DNA of 37,210 bases from Rhizobium sp. BK316. GTDB taxonomy: Bacteria > Pseudomonadota > Alphaproteobacteria > Rhizobiales > Rhizobiaceae. The stretch lies in the NCBI RefSeq assembly GCF_014193695.1, contig NZ_JACHZR010000001.1, positions 1 through 37,210 on the forward strand. Direction: 5' to 3'. The notes beneath the pieces are model-generated. The model saw only the letters and a program-made list of their open reading frames with translations, was not told the DNA's origin and made no database searches. Positions 1 through 7,593 of this stretch are shown here, one piece after another (position 1 is the first letter of the stretch; each line of letters starts with the position of its first letter). The position numbers were made by a program, and so were the translations under genes.

Positions 1-300
1 AATGCCGATCTCGCCAAGGACCTGCGCCTGCTCGTGCGCGAGCGCATCACCGATGGCGACAGCGACGAAGAGGTGCTGAACTATATCGTCTCGCGTTATG
101 GGGAATTCGTGCTGCTGAAGCCGCGCTTCAGCCTACGCACGCTGCTGCTCTGGGGCACACCCGTGCTGCTGATCCTCGCCGGCGGGGTTTCGCTCGTCGT
201 CTTTGCCCGCAGAAGAGCCGGCAAGCCGACCGGCAGCAAGCTCACCGCCGAAGAACAGGCCAAGCTCGCCGAGTTGCTCGATCCGACACCGCGACTTTGA
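1..300 (+). CDS. ccmH: Cytochrome c-type biogenesis protein CcmH (3' part only)
   Basis: The frame is open from base 1, so the gene begins left of the window and only the last 99 codons are visible. The visible part has the CcmH/CycL pattern: a helical stretch with [18 protein letters not shown], then [16 protein letters not shown], one membrane helix (about [20 protein letters not shown]) and a short basic tail. CcmH is an inner-membrane periplasmic-facing thiol reductase that prepares apocytochrome c for heme ligation, together with CcmF and CcmI. The redox CxxC motif should lie in the missing N-terminal part and cannot be checked here. By analogy with rhizobial cycHJKL, ccmI-ccmE-ccmF probably lie upstream. 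The stop codon overlaps an anaerobox for the next gene. Confidence 0.9.
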   Translation, partial: NADLAKDLRLLVRERITDGDSDEEVLNYIVSRYGEFVLLKPRFSLRTLLLWGTPVLLILAGGVSLVVFARRRAGKPTGSKLTAEEQAKLAELLDPTPRL

Positions 301-310
301 TGGAGGTCAA
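297..310 (+). promoter_or_regulatory. FixK/FNR-type anaerobox upstream of the CBS-BON gene
   Basis: The sequence TTGATGGAGGTCAA matches TTGA-N6-TCAA perfectly and overlaps the ccmH stop codon. Its centre is at 303.5. A class II FNR-type promoter (site at -41.5) would therefore start transcription near 345, leaving a leader of about 31 bases with an AAGGAAGG ribosome site before the ATG at 376. The motif and spacing are seen directly; binding by FixK or FnrN is inferred. Confidence 0.65.
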
Positions 311-375
311 GGTCGATCCGCCGGCGCCGTCTTACTCTCACCGCACCAGATGTTTCCGGAAAGGAAGGTGCGAGC

Positions 376-1068
376 ATGCAGGCTAAGGACATTATGACGA
401 GCAATGTGGTTTCGATCAGCCCTGAGGCGGGGGTTCGCCATGCCATCGCGGTGATGATGCAAAACAACATTAGCGGGCTGCCCGTGGTTGATGACGAAGG
501 GCGGATCTGCGGGATCCTGACCGAGGGCGACCTGCTGCTGCGTCGCGAGATACGGCTTGCCCCGCGCGCGACGCGTAACGCGGAAGTCACCTCCGATGTC
601 GATCTGGACCGCTACATCCGCGGCAATGGCTGGTCCGTCAGGGATATCATGTCACGCGACGTCATCGTCGCCAGACCGGACAGCGAGGTCTCCGACATCG
701 CGGAAAGCCTTGAGGTCCATCGTATCAAGCGCATTCCGATCGTCGACGACGGACGGCTCGTCGGGATCGTCAGCCGGCGCGATATCCTCGCTCTAATAAC
801 CGATACCCCGACGTTCAGGTTGCCGCGCGAGGATGACGCGATCCTGCTCGCGGTTCAAACACGCCTCAAATACGATCTCGGGCTGACGCCGCAGCGGATC
901 CGCGTTTCTGTTCGCAATGGGCAGGTCACGCTCGAAGGGAACGTGGAAACTGAGCTGCAGCGCCGTGCCGTGCTGGCGCTCGTCGAAAATCTCGGTTCCG
1001 GAGGTTGTCTTGATCGGTTGCAGCTTGTCGCGGATTCGGATCCGGAAAAGCGGTCGCAACCGGCTTGA
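376..1068 (+). CDS. CBS-domain pair plus BON domain protein
   Basis: The 230-residue soluble protein has two CBS motifs (about residues 2-57 and 88-142), each with the typical DIMT/S start and a G-I-L/V-x-x-x-D-I/L end. A BON domain follows at about 152-220, with the VTLEGNV strand. CBS pairs usually sense adenine nucleotides or related ligands, and BON domains bind membranes or proteins, so this is probably an energy- or stress-sensing accessory protein. No catalytic domain is visible. The start is supported by an AAGGAAGG sequence 9-10 bases upstream. It sits behind ccmH with its own anaerobox, so expression at low oxygen is likely. CBS-BON proteins are common in rhizobia but their target is unknown. 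Confidence 0.88.
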   Translation: MQAKDIMTSNVVSISPEAGVRHAIAVMMQNNISGLPVVDDEGRICGILTEGDLLLRREIRLAPRATRNAEVTSDVDLDRYIRGNGWSVRDIMSRDVIVARPDSEVSDIAESLEVHRIKRIPIVDDGRLVGIVSRRDILALITDTPTFRLPREDDAILLAVQTRLKYDLGLTPQRIRVSVRNGQVTLEGNVETELQRRAVLALVENLGSGGCLDRLQLVADSDPEKRSQPA

Positions 1069-1095
1069 GGTCAAGTCAAGCCAGCTGTAGATGCG

Positions 1096-1120
1096 GGCTA
1101 CCGGTCAGCTGCCGGTAGCC
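1096..1120. terminator. Hairpin between convergent CBS-BON gene and ccmG
   Basis: A perfect 9-bp stem (GGCTACCGG / CCGGTAGCC) with a 7-base loop lies between the two convergent genes and overlaps the ccmG stop codon. No run of T follows on either strand, so it may only be a partial, bidirectional terminator. Confidence 0.5.
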
Positions 1121-1668
1121 AATGCCCTGTCGAGAGCGGGACCAAGGCCGGCCGACAGGGTCTTTTCGTCGAGAGGGCCGACCTGCTTGAATAGGATGCG
1201 GCCATTGCGGCCGATGACGAAGGTTTCCGGTACGCCGTAAACGCCCCAATCGATCGCCTCCCTGCCGGTGGGATCGACGCCGACGGCAGCATAGGGGTTT
1301 CCGTTGTCGCGCAAGAAGGCGAGAGCGTTGCTGCTGTCATCCTTGTAATTGATGCCTATCAGCTTGATGCGCGGGTCCTTCGACAGCCGCATGAGCGCGC
1401 TATGTTCCTGCAGGCAGGGAATGCACCAGGACGCGAACACGTTGACGATCGCGACCTGGCCGGAGAGCCCGCTATCCCGAAGTCCGGGAGACTGCAGACC
1501 GGCAAGCGGCGGCAGATCGATTGCCGGATGTGCCTGACCGATGAGTGCGGAGGGCAAGGCCGAGGGCGAATATCCTTCCGCTGCCTCCCGATAAAGCATG
1601 CGCCCGGCGGCTCCGGCGATTGCCACAAAGACGAGCAGCGGCACGGCGGCCTGAAGATGCCGGCGCAC
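1105..1668 (-). CDS. ccmG: Thiol:disulfide interchange protein CcmG/DsbE
   Basis: The 187-residue protein has an N-terminal membrane anchor (about residues 7-24) and a periplasmic thioredoxin fold. The active site is WCIPC (Cys82, Cys85). The cis-proline loop GVPETF near residues 145-150 is characteristic of CcmG rather than general thioredoxins. It reduces apocytochrome c or CcmH during cytochrome c maturation. The start is a GTG lying directly after the ccmD stop codon, so translation is probably coupled. It is the last gene of a ccmC-ccmD-ccmG operon. The order matches the end of the classical ccmABCDG cluster. Confidence 0.92.
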   Translation of the reverse strand: MRRHLQAAVPLLVFVAIAGAAGRMLYREAAEGYSPSALPSALIGQAHPAIDLPPLAGLQSPGLRDSGLSGQVAIVNVFASWCIPCLQEHSALMRLSKDPRIKLIGINYKDDSSNALAFLRDNGNPYAAVGVDPTGREAIDWGVYGVPETFVIGRNGRILFKQVGPLDEKTLSAGLGPALDRALATGS

Positions 1669-1824
1669 CTAGCGGACCTCGTGACGCGCGCGATGCCTGA
1701 TCTTCGCCACCACCTCGACCTGCCGGCGATAGGTGCGGCCGCGAAACCAGGTTATCGCACTCATGGCGGTCATGACGGCGAATGCGACCGTATAGGCTGC
1801 CAGTACATAGTCCTGATGTGTCAT
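1669..1824 (-). CDS. ccmD: Heme exporter protein CcmD (small membrane protein)
   Basis: This is a 51-codon reading frame starting with MTHQDYVLAAYTVAF. It has one membrane helix (about residues 6-26) and a basic cytoplasmic tail (FRGRTYRRQVEVV...). Length, topology and position between ccmC and ccmG fit CcmD, which helps release heme-loaded CcmE from CcmC. Its ATG begins one base after the ccmC stop codon, and its stop abuts the GTG start of ccmG. Sequence conservation in CcmD is low, so the call rests mostly on context and topology. Confidence 0.88.
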   Translation of the reverse strand: MTHQDYVLAAYTVAFAVMTAMSAITWFRGRTYRRQVEVVAKIRHRARHEVR

Positions 1825-1825
1825 C

Positions 1826-2590
1826 TCAATTCTCCCTTTGCATTGCGGCCCGTGCGGCCAAGCGATGATGCGACATGAGTCTCCGCCGCCAGATCTCGTT
1901 CCTGATCGAAGCCACGTGGAGGGTGAAGAAGAGTGCCGTGAAGGCCAGCCCCATGGTCAGGAGCGGGCGAAGGAATTCGACGTCCAGAGTGGGGCCATTC
2001 AGCCTGAGCACACTTGCCGGCTGATGCAGGGTGTTCCACCAGTCGACCGAGAACTTGATGATCGGAATGTTGACGAAGCCCACGACAATGAGAACCGCCG
2101 TGACACGGGCGGCGCGCGTCGGCTCGTCGATCGCGCGATTGATCGCCAATAGGCCGAGATACATCAGGAAAAGCACGAACATCGAGGTCAGGCGCGCGTC
2201 CCACACCCACCAGGTTCCCCACATCGGCTTGCCCCAGAACGCGCCGGTGATGAGCGACACGAAGGTAAAGGCAGCGCCGATCGGCGCAGCGGCGCGCGCG
2301 GCGACATCGGCAAGCGGGTGGCGCCATACAAGGGAGCCAATGGCGTTTGCGGTCATCACCGTATAACAGAGCATTGCCATCCATGCCGCCGGGACATGGA
2401 CATACATGATCCTAACGGTCTCACCCTGCTGGTAGTCGCCATCGGAGATGAAACTCAGATAAAGTCCAATAGCGAAACAGAGGGCAGTGACGATCGAGAG
2501 TCCAGGCAGGACCCGATCGGCCAGTTCCAGGAATCTAGCGGGCTCCGCAAGCCTGGCGATGTCGTCATTGACGCGTTCGACATAGGTCAT
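1826..2590 (-). CDS. ccmC: Heme-handling membrane protein CcmC
   Basis: The 254-residue polytopic protein contains the tryptophan-rich heme-handling motif WGTWWVWDARLTS (from about residue 124). It also has the two conserved periplasmic histidines, in YVHVPAAW (His65) and WWNTLHQ (His189). CcmC delivers heme to the chaperone CcmE at the periplasmic face of the inner membrane. The N-terminus is slightly longer than in E. coli and the ribosome site before this ATG is weak. ccmC is the first gene of the operon; ccmA and ccmB, normally just upstream, are absent. An anaerobox lies 34 bases upstream of the start codon. Confidence 0.93.
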   Translation of the reverse strand: MTYVERVNDDIARLAEPARFLELADRVLPGLSIVTALCFAIGLYLSFISDGDYQQGETVRIMYVHVPAAWMAMLCYTVMTANAIGSLVWRHPLADVAARAAAPIGAAFTFVSLITGAFWGKPMWGTWWVWDARLTSMFVLFLMYLGLLAINRAIDEPTRAARVTAVLIVVGFVNIPIIKFSVDWWNTLHQPASVLRLNGPTLDVEFLRPLLTMGLAFTALFFTLHVASIRNEIWRRRLMSHHRLAARAAMQREN

Positions 2591-2623
2591 GGCCCGCTCT
2601 AACGTCCAAAGCCGTCAGATTAA

Positions 2624-2637
2624 TTGACCGGGATCAA
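2624..2637 (-). promoter_or_regulatory. FixK/FNR-type anaerobox upstream of ccmC
   Basis: The sequence TTGACCGGGATCAA is a perfect TTGA-N6-TCAA palindrome. Its centre is only about 40 bases from the ccmC ATG. A class II promoter would give an almost leaderless ccmC mRNA, or the true start is a little further in. It could also contribute to the divergent exporter gene. Protein binding is inferred. Confidence 0.55.
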
Positions 2638-2783
2638 ACTGCGACCATTCATGCGGTCATGGGTCTCTCATTTCGCTTTCCTGCTATCACAGTCTGAGCC
2701 TCGGCCGCGGGTGCAGCAGGCTCATCGCGACATGTTGTCGAGGCCTTCTGACGCGGCAACGCTTCGGCGGAACCGCCCGATAG

Positions 2784-2797
2784 TTGATCGCGGTCAA
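2784..2797 (+). promoter_or_regulatory. FixK/FNR-type anaerobox upstream of ABC exporter
   Basis: The sequence TTGATCGCGGTCAA is a perfect TTGA-N6-TCAA palindrome centred at 2790.5. A class II promoter would start transcription near 2832. That leaves about 26 bases of leader with an AGGAG at 2841-2845 before the ATG at 2858. The fit to both site and spacing is good. Confidence 0.65.
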
Positions 2798-2857
2798 AGA
2801 CGAACGCCGCGCAAATGCCAAAAAGGAAACATTCCAGTCCAGGAGACCCTCATCTTG

Positions 2858-4708
2858 ATGATTGCCGCGCACGACCGATCCGCCACTCCTCCCGCCGACG
2901 TGATTGCAGGCTCCACACCGCAGCCGGGGAAAAAGAAGCCTGATGTCTCCGGCCTCGTCCGGTTGCTGCCCCTGCTACGGCCTCACCGGGGCTTGGTGCT
3001 GTTGGCCGTGATCTCGCTCGCGGCCGCGGCGCTGATCTCGCTTGCGCTGCCGATGGCGGTCCGCCGGATGATCGATCATGGTTTTGGACAGTCCGACGGT
3101 GGCTTCATCAATAGCTATTTCCTGATGCTTCTTGCGCTTGCGATCGCGCTCGCCATAGCAAGCGCCTGCCGCTATTATTTCGTCACGAGGCTGGGCGAGC
3201 GCATCGTCAGCGATCTGCGTGTGAAGACCTTCCGAAATGTGACGCGGCTTCCGGCGCGTTTTTTTGATGCCAACAGATCCGGCGACATCGCATCGCGACT
3301 GACCGCGGATGCCGCACAGATCAAGTCCGCATTGAACCTCGCCGCATCGGTGGCCCTGCGCAATTCGCTGCTGTGCCTGGGCGCGCTGGTGATGATGTTC
3401 GTCACCAGCCCTGGACTTTCCGCCATCACCTTGGGTGCCATCCCGCTCGTCATCGCGCCGCTCGTCCTTTTCGGGCGCTCGGTCCGCAGAAAATCGCGGG
3501 CGGCTCAGGACGCTCTTGCGACCGCATCCGCTTTCGCCAGCGAAATGATCGCCGGAAGCCGGACGGTGCAGGCCTTCAACGGGGAGGCAGCGGCGAGCGA
3601 CAGGTATGCACGTGACGTCGAGGCGTCCTATTGCAGCGCCGTCTTTGCCGCCCGCTCGCGTGCGCTCCTGACCGCCGTTGCTATTGCCCTGATTTTCGGA
3701 AGTGTCGTCGGGGTTCTCTGGATTGGCGCGCATAACCTGCTTTCCGGAACGCTGTCGGCGGGAAGCCTCAGCCAGTTCCTGCTCTACTCCGTCATTGCGG
3801 CTGGTTCACTGGGCTCGCTCTCGGAGGTCTGGGGCGAACTGGCGCAGGCAGCAGGCTCAGCCGAACGTCTTTTCGAATTGCTTGATGAAGATGCCGGCGA
3901 GAGCGAGCCAGCCTTGCGTTCCTCGCTCAGCCGGCCCGCAAAAGGCTCGATCGAAATCCGGAACCTGCATTTCGCCTATCCGGGCGCTCCGGACAGGCAA
4001 GTTCTCACGGGCCTGTCGATGAGCGTCCAGCCCGGCGAGACTGTCGCGCTTGTGGGCGCTTCTGGTTCGGGCAAGAGCACGGTCTTTTCGCTCCTGCTCG
4101 GCTTCTACAAGGATTATTCCGGTGACATTTCGCTCGATGGCTGCGATGTGCGCACCACCGCTACTGCTGCAGTTCGAGGGGAAATTGCCATCGTGCCGCA
4201 GGACGTTACCATCTTCGCAACGAGCATCGCAGAAAACATCAGTCTCGGACGACCCGATGCGTCGCAGGACGAGATCGCGGCGGCCGCGACCACAGCACGG
4301 GCGCACAGATTTATTTCCGAGTTGCCGGACGGCTATCGCACCGTGGTCGGCGAGCGCGGTCTCACCTTGTCGGGCGGCCAGCGGCAAAGACTTGCCATCG
4401 CCCGAGCTGTCCTCAAGAACGCGCCGATCCTTTTGCTGGATGAGGCCACGGCATCGCTCGACGCGGAAAACGAAATGCTCGTGCAGAGGGGGCTCGACGA
4501 GTTGATGTCCAATCGCACGACGATCGTGATTGCGCATCGGTTGGCCACGGTGCTCAAGGCGGATCGAATTCTGGTGATGGACGGCGGCCGGGTGATCGAG
4601 GAGGGGACACACGCCGCGCTGATCCGCAAGGGCGGAGCATATTCCAAGCTTGCCGAACTGCAGTTCGACCTCTCGGAAGCAGCGACGTTCAAGCATGACG
4701 CGGCGTGA
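2858..4708 (+). CDS. ABC exporter half-transporter (membrane domain fused to ATPase, MsbA/ABCB type)
   Basis: The 616-residue protein has a six-helix exporter domain (about residues 40-330) fused to an ATPase domain. The ATPase has Walker A GASGSGKST near residue 400, signature LSGGQRQR near 504, Walker B ILLLDEATAS near 525 and the H-loop IAHRLAT. It should work as a homodimer or heterodimer exporting lipids, peptides or small molecules; the substrate is not readable from sequence. The frame is open back to 2624, but that upstream part contains both anaeroboxes. The ATG at 2858 follows AGGAG by 12 bases (a TTG at 2855 is an alternative). It is divergent from ccmCDG and probably shares low-oxygen control. 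Confidence 0.9.
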   Translation: MIAAHDRSATPPADVIAGSTPQPGKKKPDVSGLVRLLPLLRPHRGLVLLAVISLAAAALISLALPMAVRRMIDHGFGQSDGGFINSYFLMLLALAIALAIASACRYYFVTRLGERIVSDLRVKTFRNVTRLPARFFDANRSGDIASRLTADAAQIKSALNLAASVALRNSLLCLGALVMMFVTSPGLSAITLGAIPLVIAPLVLFGRSVRRKSRAAQDALATASAFASEMIAGSRTVQAFNGEAAASDRYARDVEASYCSAVFAARSRALLTAVAIALIFGSVVGVLWIGAHNLLSGTLSAGSLSQFLLYSVIAAGSLGSLSEVWGELAQAAGSAERLFELLDEDAGESEPALRSSLSRPAKGSIEIRNLHFAYPGAPDRQVLTGLSMSVQPGETVALVGASGSGKSTVFSLLLGFYKDYSGDISLDGCDVRTTATAAVRGEIAIVPQDVTIFATSIAENISLGRPDASQDEIAAAATTARAHRFISELPDGYRTVVGERGLTLSGGQRQRLAIARAVLKNAPILLLDEATASLDAENEMLVQRGLDELMSNRTTIVIAHRLATVLKADRILVMDGGRVIEEGTHAALIRKGGAYSKLAELQFDLSEAATFKHDAA

Positions 4709-4855
4709 GCGTTGTTCCAGTCGATCGCCCAGGAGCGTTATCTGCTCGCCGTCCCCAGAGACGGCCGGTTTTCCTTGAAGACCGAGATCGATATCGAAGA
4801 TCTGCGAGCTGAGAAGATCAGCATCGCGTCAGATCTGCCGGCCGATTTCTCCTAA
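4709..4855 (+). pseudogene. Possible LysR-type regulator remnant
   Basis: Directly after the exporter stop codon, and in the same frame, 48 codons stay open. They encode a stretch with QERYLLAVPRD and then EIDIEDLRAEKI, which resembles part of the effector domain of LysR-type regulators. There is no start codon context, no DNA-binding domain and an abrupt stop. I read it as a decayed gene fragment, but chance resemblance or a lost C-terminal extension of the exporter is possible. Confidence 0.35.
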
Positions 4856-5560
4856 GCGAGATCCAGCAGAGTTCTGCCGAGTAAGGCGAGGGGCAGCGCT
4901 TCGACATCGTTTTTGAGCGGGAAAGCGTCCAGTCCCGGATAGACGACGATACGCCGCGCTGGATCTAGATCCTCGCATGCCAGATAGAAACCTTTCTCGA
5001 GTTTCGGTGTGAGGCTGCGTTTGATTTCGATAGCCCAGGGACGAGCGCCGGGAAGCGTGAGGAGAGGGTCGATCTCAGCACCTGCCGCCGTCCGATAAAA
5101 ATCGCTCTGAGTCCCTGTAGGTGCCGCGGCAATCAAAGTCTCGATCACAAATCCTTCCCAGCTTGCGCCGGCCACCGGATGCCCAAGCAGGTCCTCTTGG
5201 GTGCTCAGTCCCAGGAGCGCATGGGTGATACCGCTGTCACGAACATAGATCCGTGGTGACTTGACCAGACGTTTGCCGATGTTCGCATGCCAAGGCTCAA
5301 GACGCCGCACGAGCAACAGATCGACTAGGAGATCAAGATAGGAGGCGACGGTCTTGCCGTCGACGCCGAGCGCCCGTGCGAATTCGGCTGCATTCAATAG
5401 CCCGATTGACGATGGGAAAGCATCGTCCAAAAACGCCGTAGCGTCTCGGCGGGAATACGGCGGCGCCAGCGTCGTCTTGCCGACCTGGCGCTGGCCAAGC
5501 AGCGCAACGGCGAGGAGCCGAGCTCGCGCCGATCTGCGACTTGCTTGCGACCATCGTGTG
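4852..5560 (-). pseudogene. Decayed AAA-family ATPase with DUF4143 C-terminal domain
   Basis: The C-terminal 180 codons are a good DUF4143 domain: LLNAAEFARALGV, YLDLLVDLLLVRRLEPW, IYVRDSGITHALLGL, SWEGFVIETLI, and a nuclease-like AIEIKRSL. Upstream in the same frame lies a Walker A, GQRQVGKTTL, at about 5470-5498. Between them most of the ATPase domain is missing. The expected linker RIPAETLRRFWTML appears in a different frame (about 5406-5462), so there is both an internal deletion and a frameshift. Intact proteins of this family are about 380-420 residues and often act in toxin-antitoxin-like or accessory contexts. No good start codon is visible. Confidence 0.75.
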
Positions 5561-5773
5561 ATGCGAATTCCGCGCGCAGGTGCGGCGCAAGGTCGTTTTG
5601 CTTCCGGAGCATTGGACTAATTTCGGGCGCGCAATGCTATCCGGCAAACCACGCCGTGTTCAGAACGTGGCACAAGGGCTATTGGTATATTGGCTGTTCG
5701 ACTGCGAGCTAGGTTGACAGAATCGCGCTTTTCGATGAGAACATAAAGCGAACGAATGGAAAAGTGAGTACTC

Positions 5774-6106
5774 ATGATACGTTTCGCGCCGAAGATACAG
5801 CAGGACGTTGTCCCGGCAATCAAAATTGCAAAGTCGAACGTTAATAGACGATCCGACATCGAGCCATCGGACATTTCCACTACTGCCGCTGAGAGCGAAA
5901 CCGACAGGATGGAAGGGCAGGCTGCCACGACGATATCAGCACCTGCGGAGCCTGCCCCAAAACTCCTCGAGTTATCAGGGGAGCTCCCTGCGAGGGGCAG
6001 AAAGACGGGTTCCAGGAAGCGCAAAGAGGCAACAAGCCCCAAGCAGCTCGAAATCAGCAATCGGGGTCACGATCAAAGCGTTGGCGATTTGATGCTCGAC
6101 CTCTGA
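5774..6106 (+). CDS. Hypothetical protein, basic and disordered
   Basis: This 110-codon frame is not recognised. It is rich in charged residues, Ser, Ala and Pro, without membrane segments. It has a Pro-Ala-rich middle and a basic cluster (ARGRKTGSRKRKEATSPK) before an acidic C-terminus. The composition loosely recalls small rhizobial plasmid proteins of the SyrB kind, but there is no firm similarity. The ribosome site is weak (AAGTGAG), and a perfect TTGACA lies at 5714-5719 without a clear -10. The opposite strand carries a 147-codon frame that looks like a shadow. It may be real; base composition is less GC-rich than in the neighbours. Confidence 0.45.
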   Translation: MIRFAPKIQQDVVPAIKIAKSNVNRRSDIEPSDISTTAAESETDRMEGQAATTISAPAEPAPKLLELSGELPARGRKTGSRKRKEATSPKQLEISNRGHDQSVGDLMLDL

Positions 6107-6174
6107 CGACAGGCTTCGCGTACCGGTGCCGAAAGGCTTCGGCGTTTTATGATCCTTCCTGGATTTTTCAAGGC

Positions 6175-7446
6175 TCACGCCGCTTCTGCGGCAGGACTCG
6201 CGATCAATTCCATCTCGCAAAGCTCATCGATAGTCTGGCGCCGACGGATGAGCCGGGAGTTTACCCGGTCCATGAGATATTCGGCAGCGTGAAGCCGGCT
6301 GTTGTAGTTCGACGACATGGACGCGCCATAGGCACCTGCTCCATGGAAAACGAGCAGGTCGCCGACCTCGGTGGGCGGTAGCGCCCGCGTCTCGACCACG
6401 CCATCGGCCCCTTGCGTGAATACGTCTCCCGATTCGCAGAGCGGGCCGGCTACGACAGTAGGGCGCAGCTCAGATGGGCTGAGGCTTCGCCCGTCGTGCG
6501 GCAGTACCGAGATCTCGTGGTAGCTGCCATAGAGGGCGGAGCGCATCAGGTCATTGAAACCCGCGTCGACGAGGGTGAAGTGATTTCGGCCAACCTGCTT
6601 GGTGGCGCGAACCTCGGCCAGCAGAAGACCGGCTTCTGCCACGAGGAAGCGTCCCGGCTCGATCTCCAGGCGCACGGCATGGCCGAGCCTGCTTTCTGCT
6701 TGCCTGCGCACGCCGTCCCACAAGCTGAAATAATGTTCGGTATCGATCGCCCTGTCCCCGTCGCGATAGGGAACGGACAGGCCGCCACCGGCAGAGATTG
6801 CCTCGATGTCGTGATCCAGATCGCTCAGCAGGTCGGTCATCGCGCGACAGACCCGCTCGAGATGGCCGTAATCGACACCGGAGCCGATATGGAGATGAAG
6901 CCCGACGAGATGCAGGCGATAGCGGCGAACCAATTCGACAGCATGGTTAAGCTCCGCATGCCAGATGCCATGCTTGCTGTTTTCGCCACCCGTATTTGTC
7001 TTGTTGCTGTGGCCGTGGCCAAAACCCGGATTAACGCGAAGCCAGACGCGGTGGCCGGGCGACAGATCTCCGAGCTGGTGCAGCATGTCGATGGAGCCGA
7101 TATTCACCTCAACCTTATCCTTCACGACACGGCGCAGGGTCGGGCGGTCGAAAATATCGGCGGTGTAGACGATGCCCGCCGCACCTGAGACGGTCGGGCT
7201 GGCGGAAAAACCCGCCCGCTGTGCGCGATCGATTTCGCCGAGGGACACAGAATCCACAAGCACACCCGCCTCGCGCATGAGGGAGAGGATGTGGATGTTG
7301 GAGCACGCCTTCTGCGCATAGCGGATCACATCGAATGCCTGAAGCTGTCTTATCCGATCGCGGATCGTCGGAGCGTCGTAAACCCATAAGGGCGTCCCAT
7401 ATTCATGAGCGAGAGCAGTGAGGTCTTTGGCAGAAATGATGGGCAT
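6175..7446 (-). CDS. lysA: Diaminopimelate decarboxylase, enterobacterial type
   Basis: The 423-residue enzyme is a fold-type III PLP protein that decarboxylates meso-diaminopimelate to L-lysine in the cytoplasm. The PLP lysine is Lys46 in YAQKACSN. Other family motifs are HLHIGSG, AISAGGGLSVPY, EIEPGRF and, from the partner subunit, GPLCESGD. Long stretches match the E. coli LysA pattern, for example SPGHRVWLRVNPGFGHGHS, TNTGGENSKHGIW and GAYGASMSSNYNSR. It is divergent from a LysR regulator, as in enteric bacteria. Rhizobia normally carry a different lysA next to argH, so this is probably a second, acquired copy. Confidence 0.93.
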   Translation of the reverse strand: MPIISAKDLTALAHEYGTPLWVYDAPTIRDRIRQLQAFDVIRYAQKACSNIHILSLMREAGVLVDSVSLGEIDRAQRAGFSASPTVSGAAGIVYTADIFDRPTLRRVVKDKVEVNIGSIDMLHQLGDLSPGHRVWLRVNPGFGHGHSNKTNTGGENSKHGIWHAELNHAVELVRRYRLHLVGLHLHIGSGVDYGHLERVCRAMTDLLSDLDHDIEAISAGGGLSVPYRDGDRAIDTEHYFSLWDGVRRQAESRLGHAVRLEIEPGRFLVAEAGLLLAEVRATKQVGRNHFTLVDAGFNDLMRSALYGSYHEISVLPHDGRSLSPSELRPTVVAGPLCESGDVFTQGADGVVETRALPPTEVGDLLVFHGAGAYGASMSSNYNSRLHAAEYLMDRVNSRLIRRRQTIDELCEMELIASPAAEAA

Positions 7447-7543
7447 GGTGTTGGTTGTCCATATGGCCGCCCTTCGAGCCGAAAGATCGTTTCAAGTTGG
7501 GCATGCGGTTTCACATACGGGTTGACCACGAAATCAGGCATAT

Positions 7544-7561
7544 GAAAAATATCAATTTTTC
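7544..7561. promoter_or_regulatory. Inverted repeat in lysA-lysR intergenic region (candidate LysR operator)
   Basis: A perfect 7-bp inverted repeat (GAAAAAT - ATCA - ATTTTTC) lies in the 147-base divergent region, 33 bases before the lysR start and about 100 bases before lysA. The region is unusually AT-rich for this window. LysR-type regulators commonly bind AT-rich dyads between the divergent genes; assignment to this regulator is inference. Confidence 0.4.
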
Positions 7562-7593
7562 CAAACTGTATTCAATTCTGATATGAGACAGGC

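Noticed and set aside
2624..2857. 78-codon N-terminal extension of the ABC exporter from a TTG at 2624
   Set aside because: The extension starts inside an anaerobox, contains a second one, has no transporter-like sequence and lacks a ribosome site; the ATG at 2858 is better.
5617..6060. 147-codon frame on the minus strand in the remnant zone
   Set aside because: It has no recognisable domain or ribosome site and overlaps the more plausible plus-strand frame at 5774.
7521..7536. TTGACCACGAAATCA as an anaerobox before lysR/lysA
   Set aside because: The right half-site is out of register; no TTGA-N6-TCAA is present.
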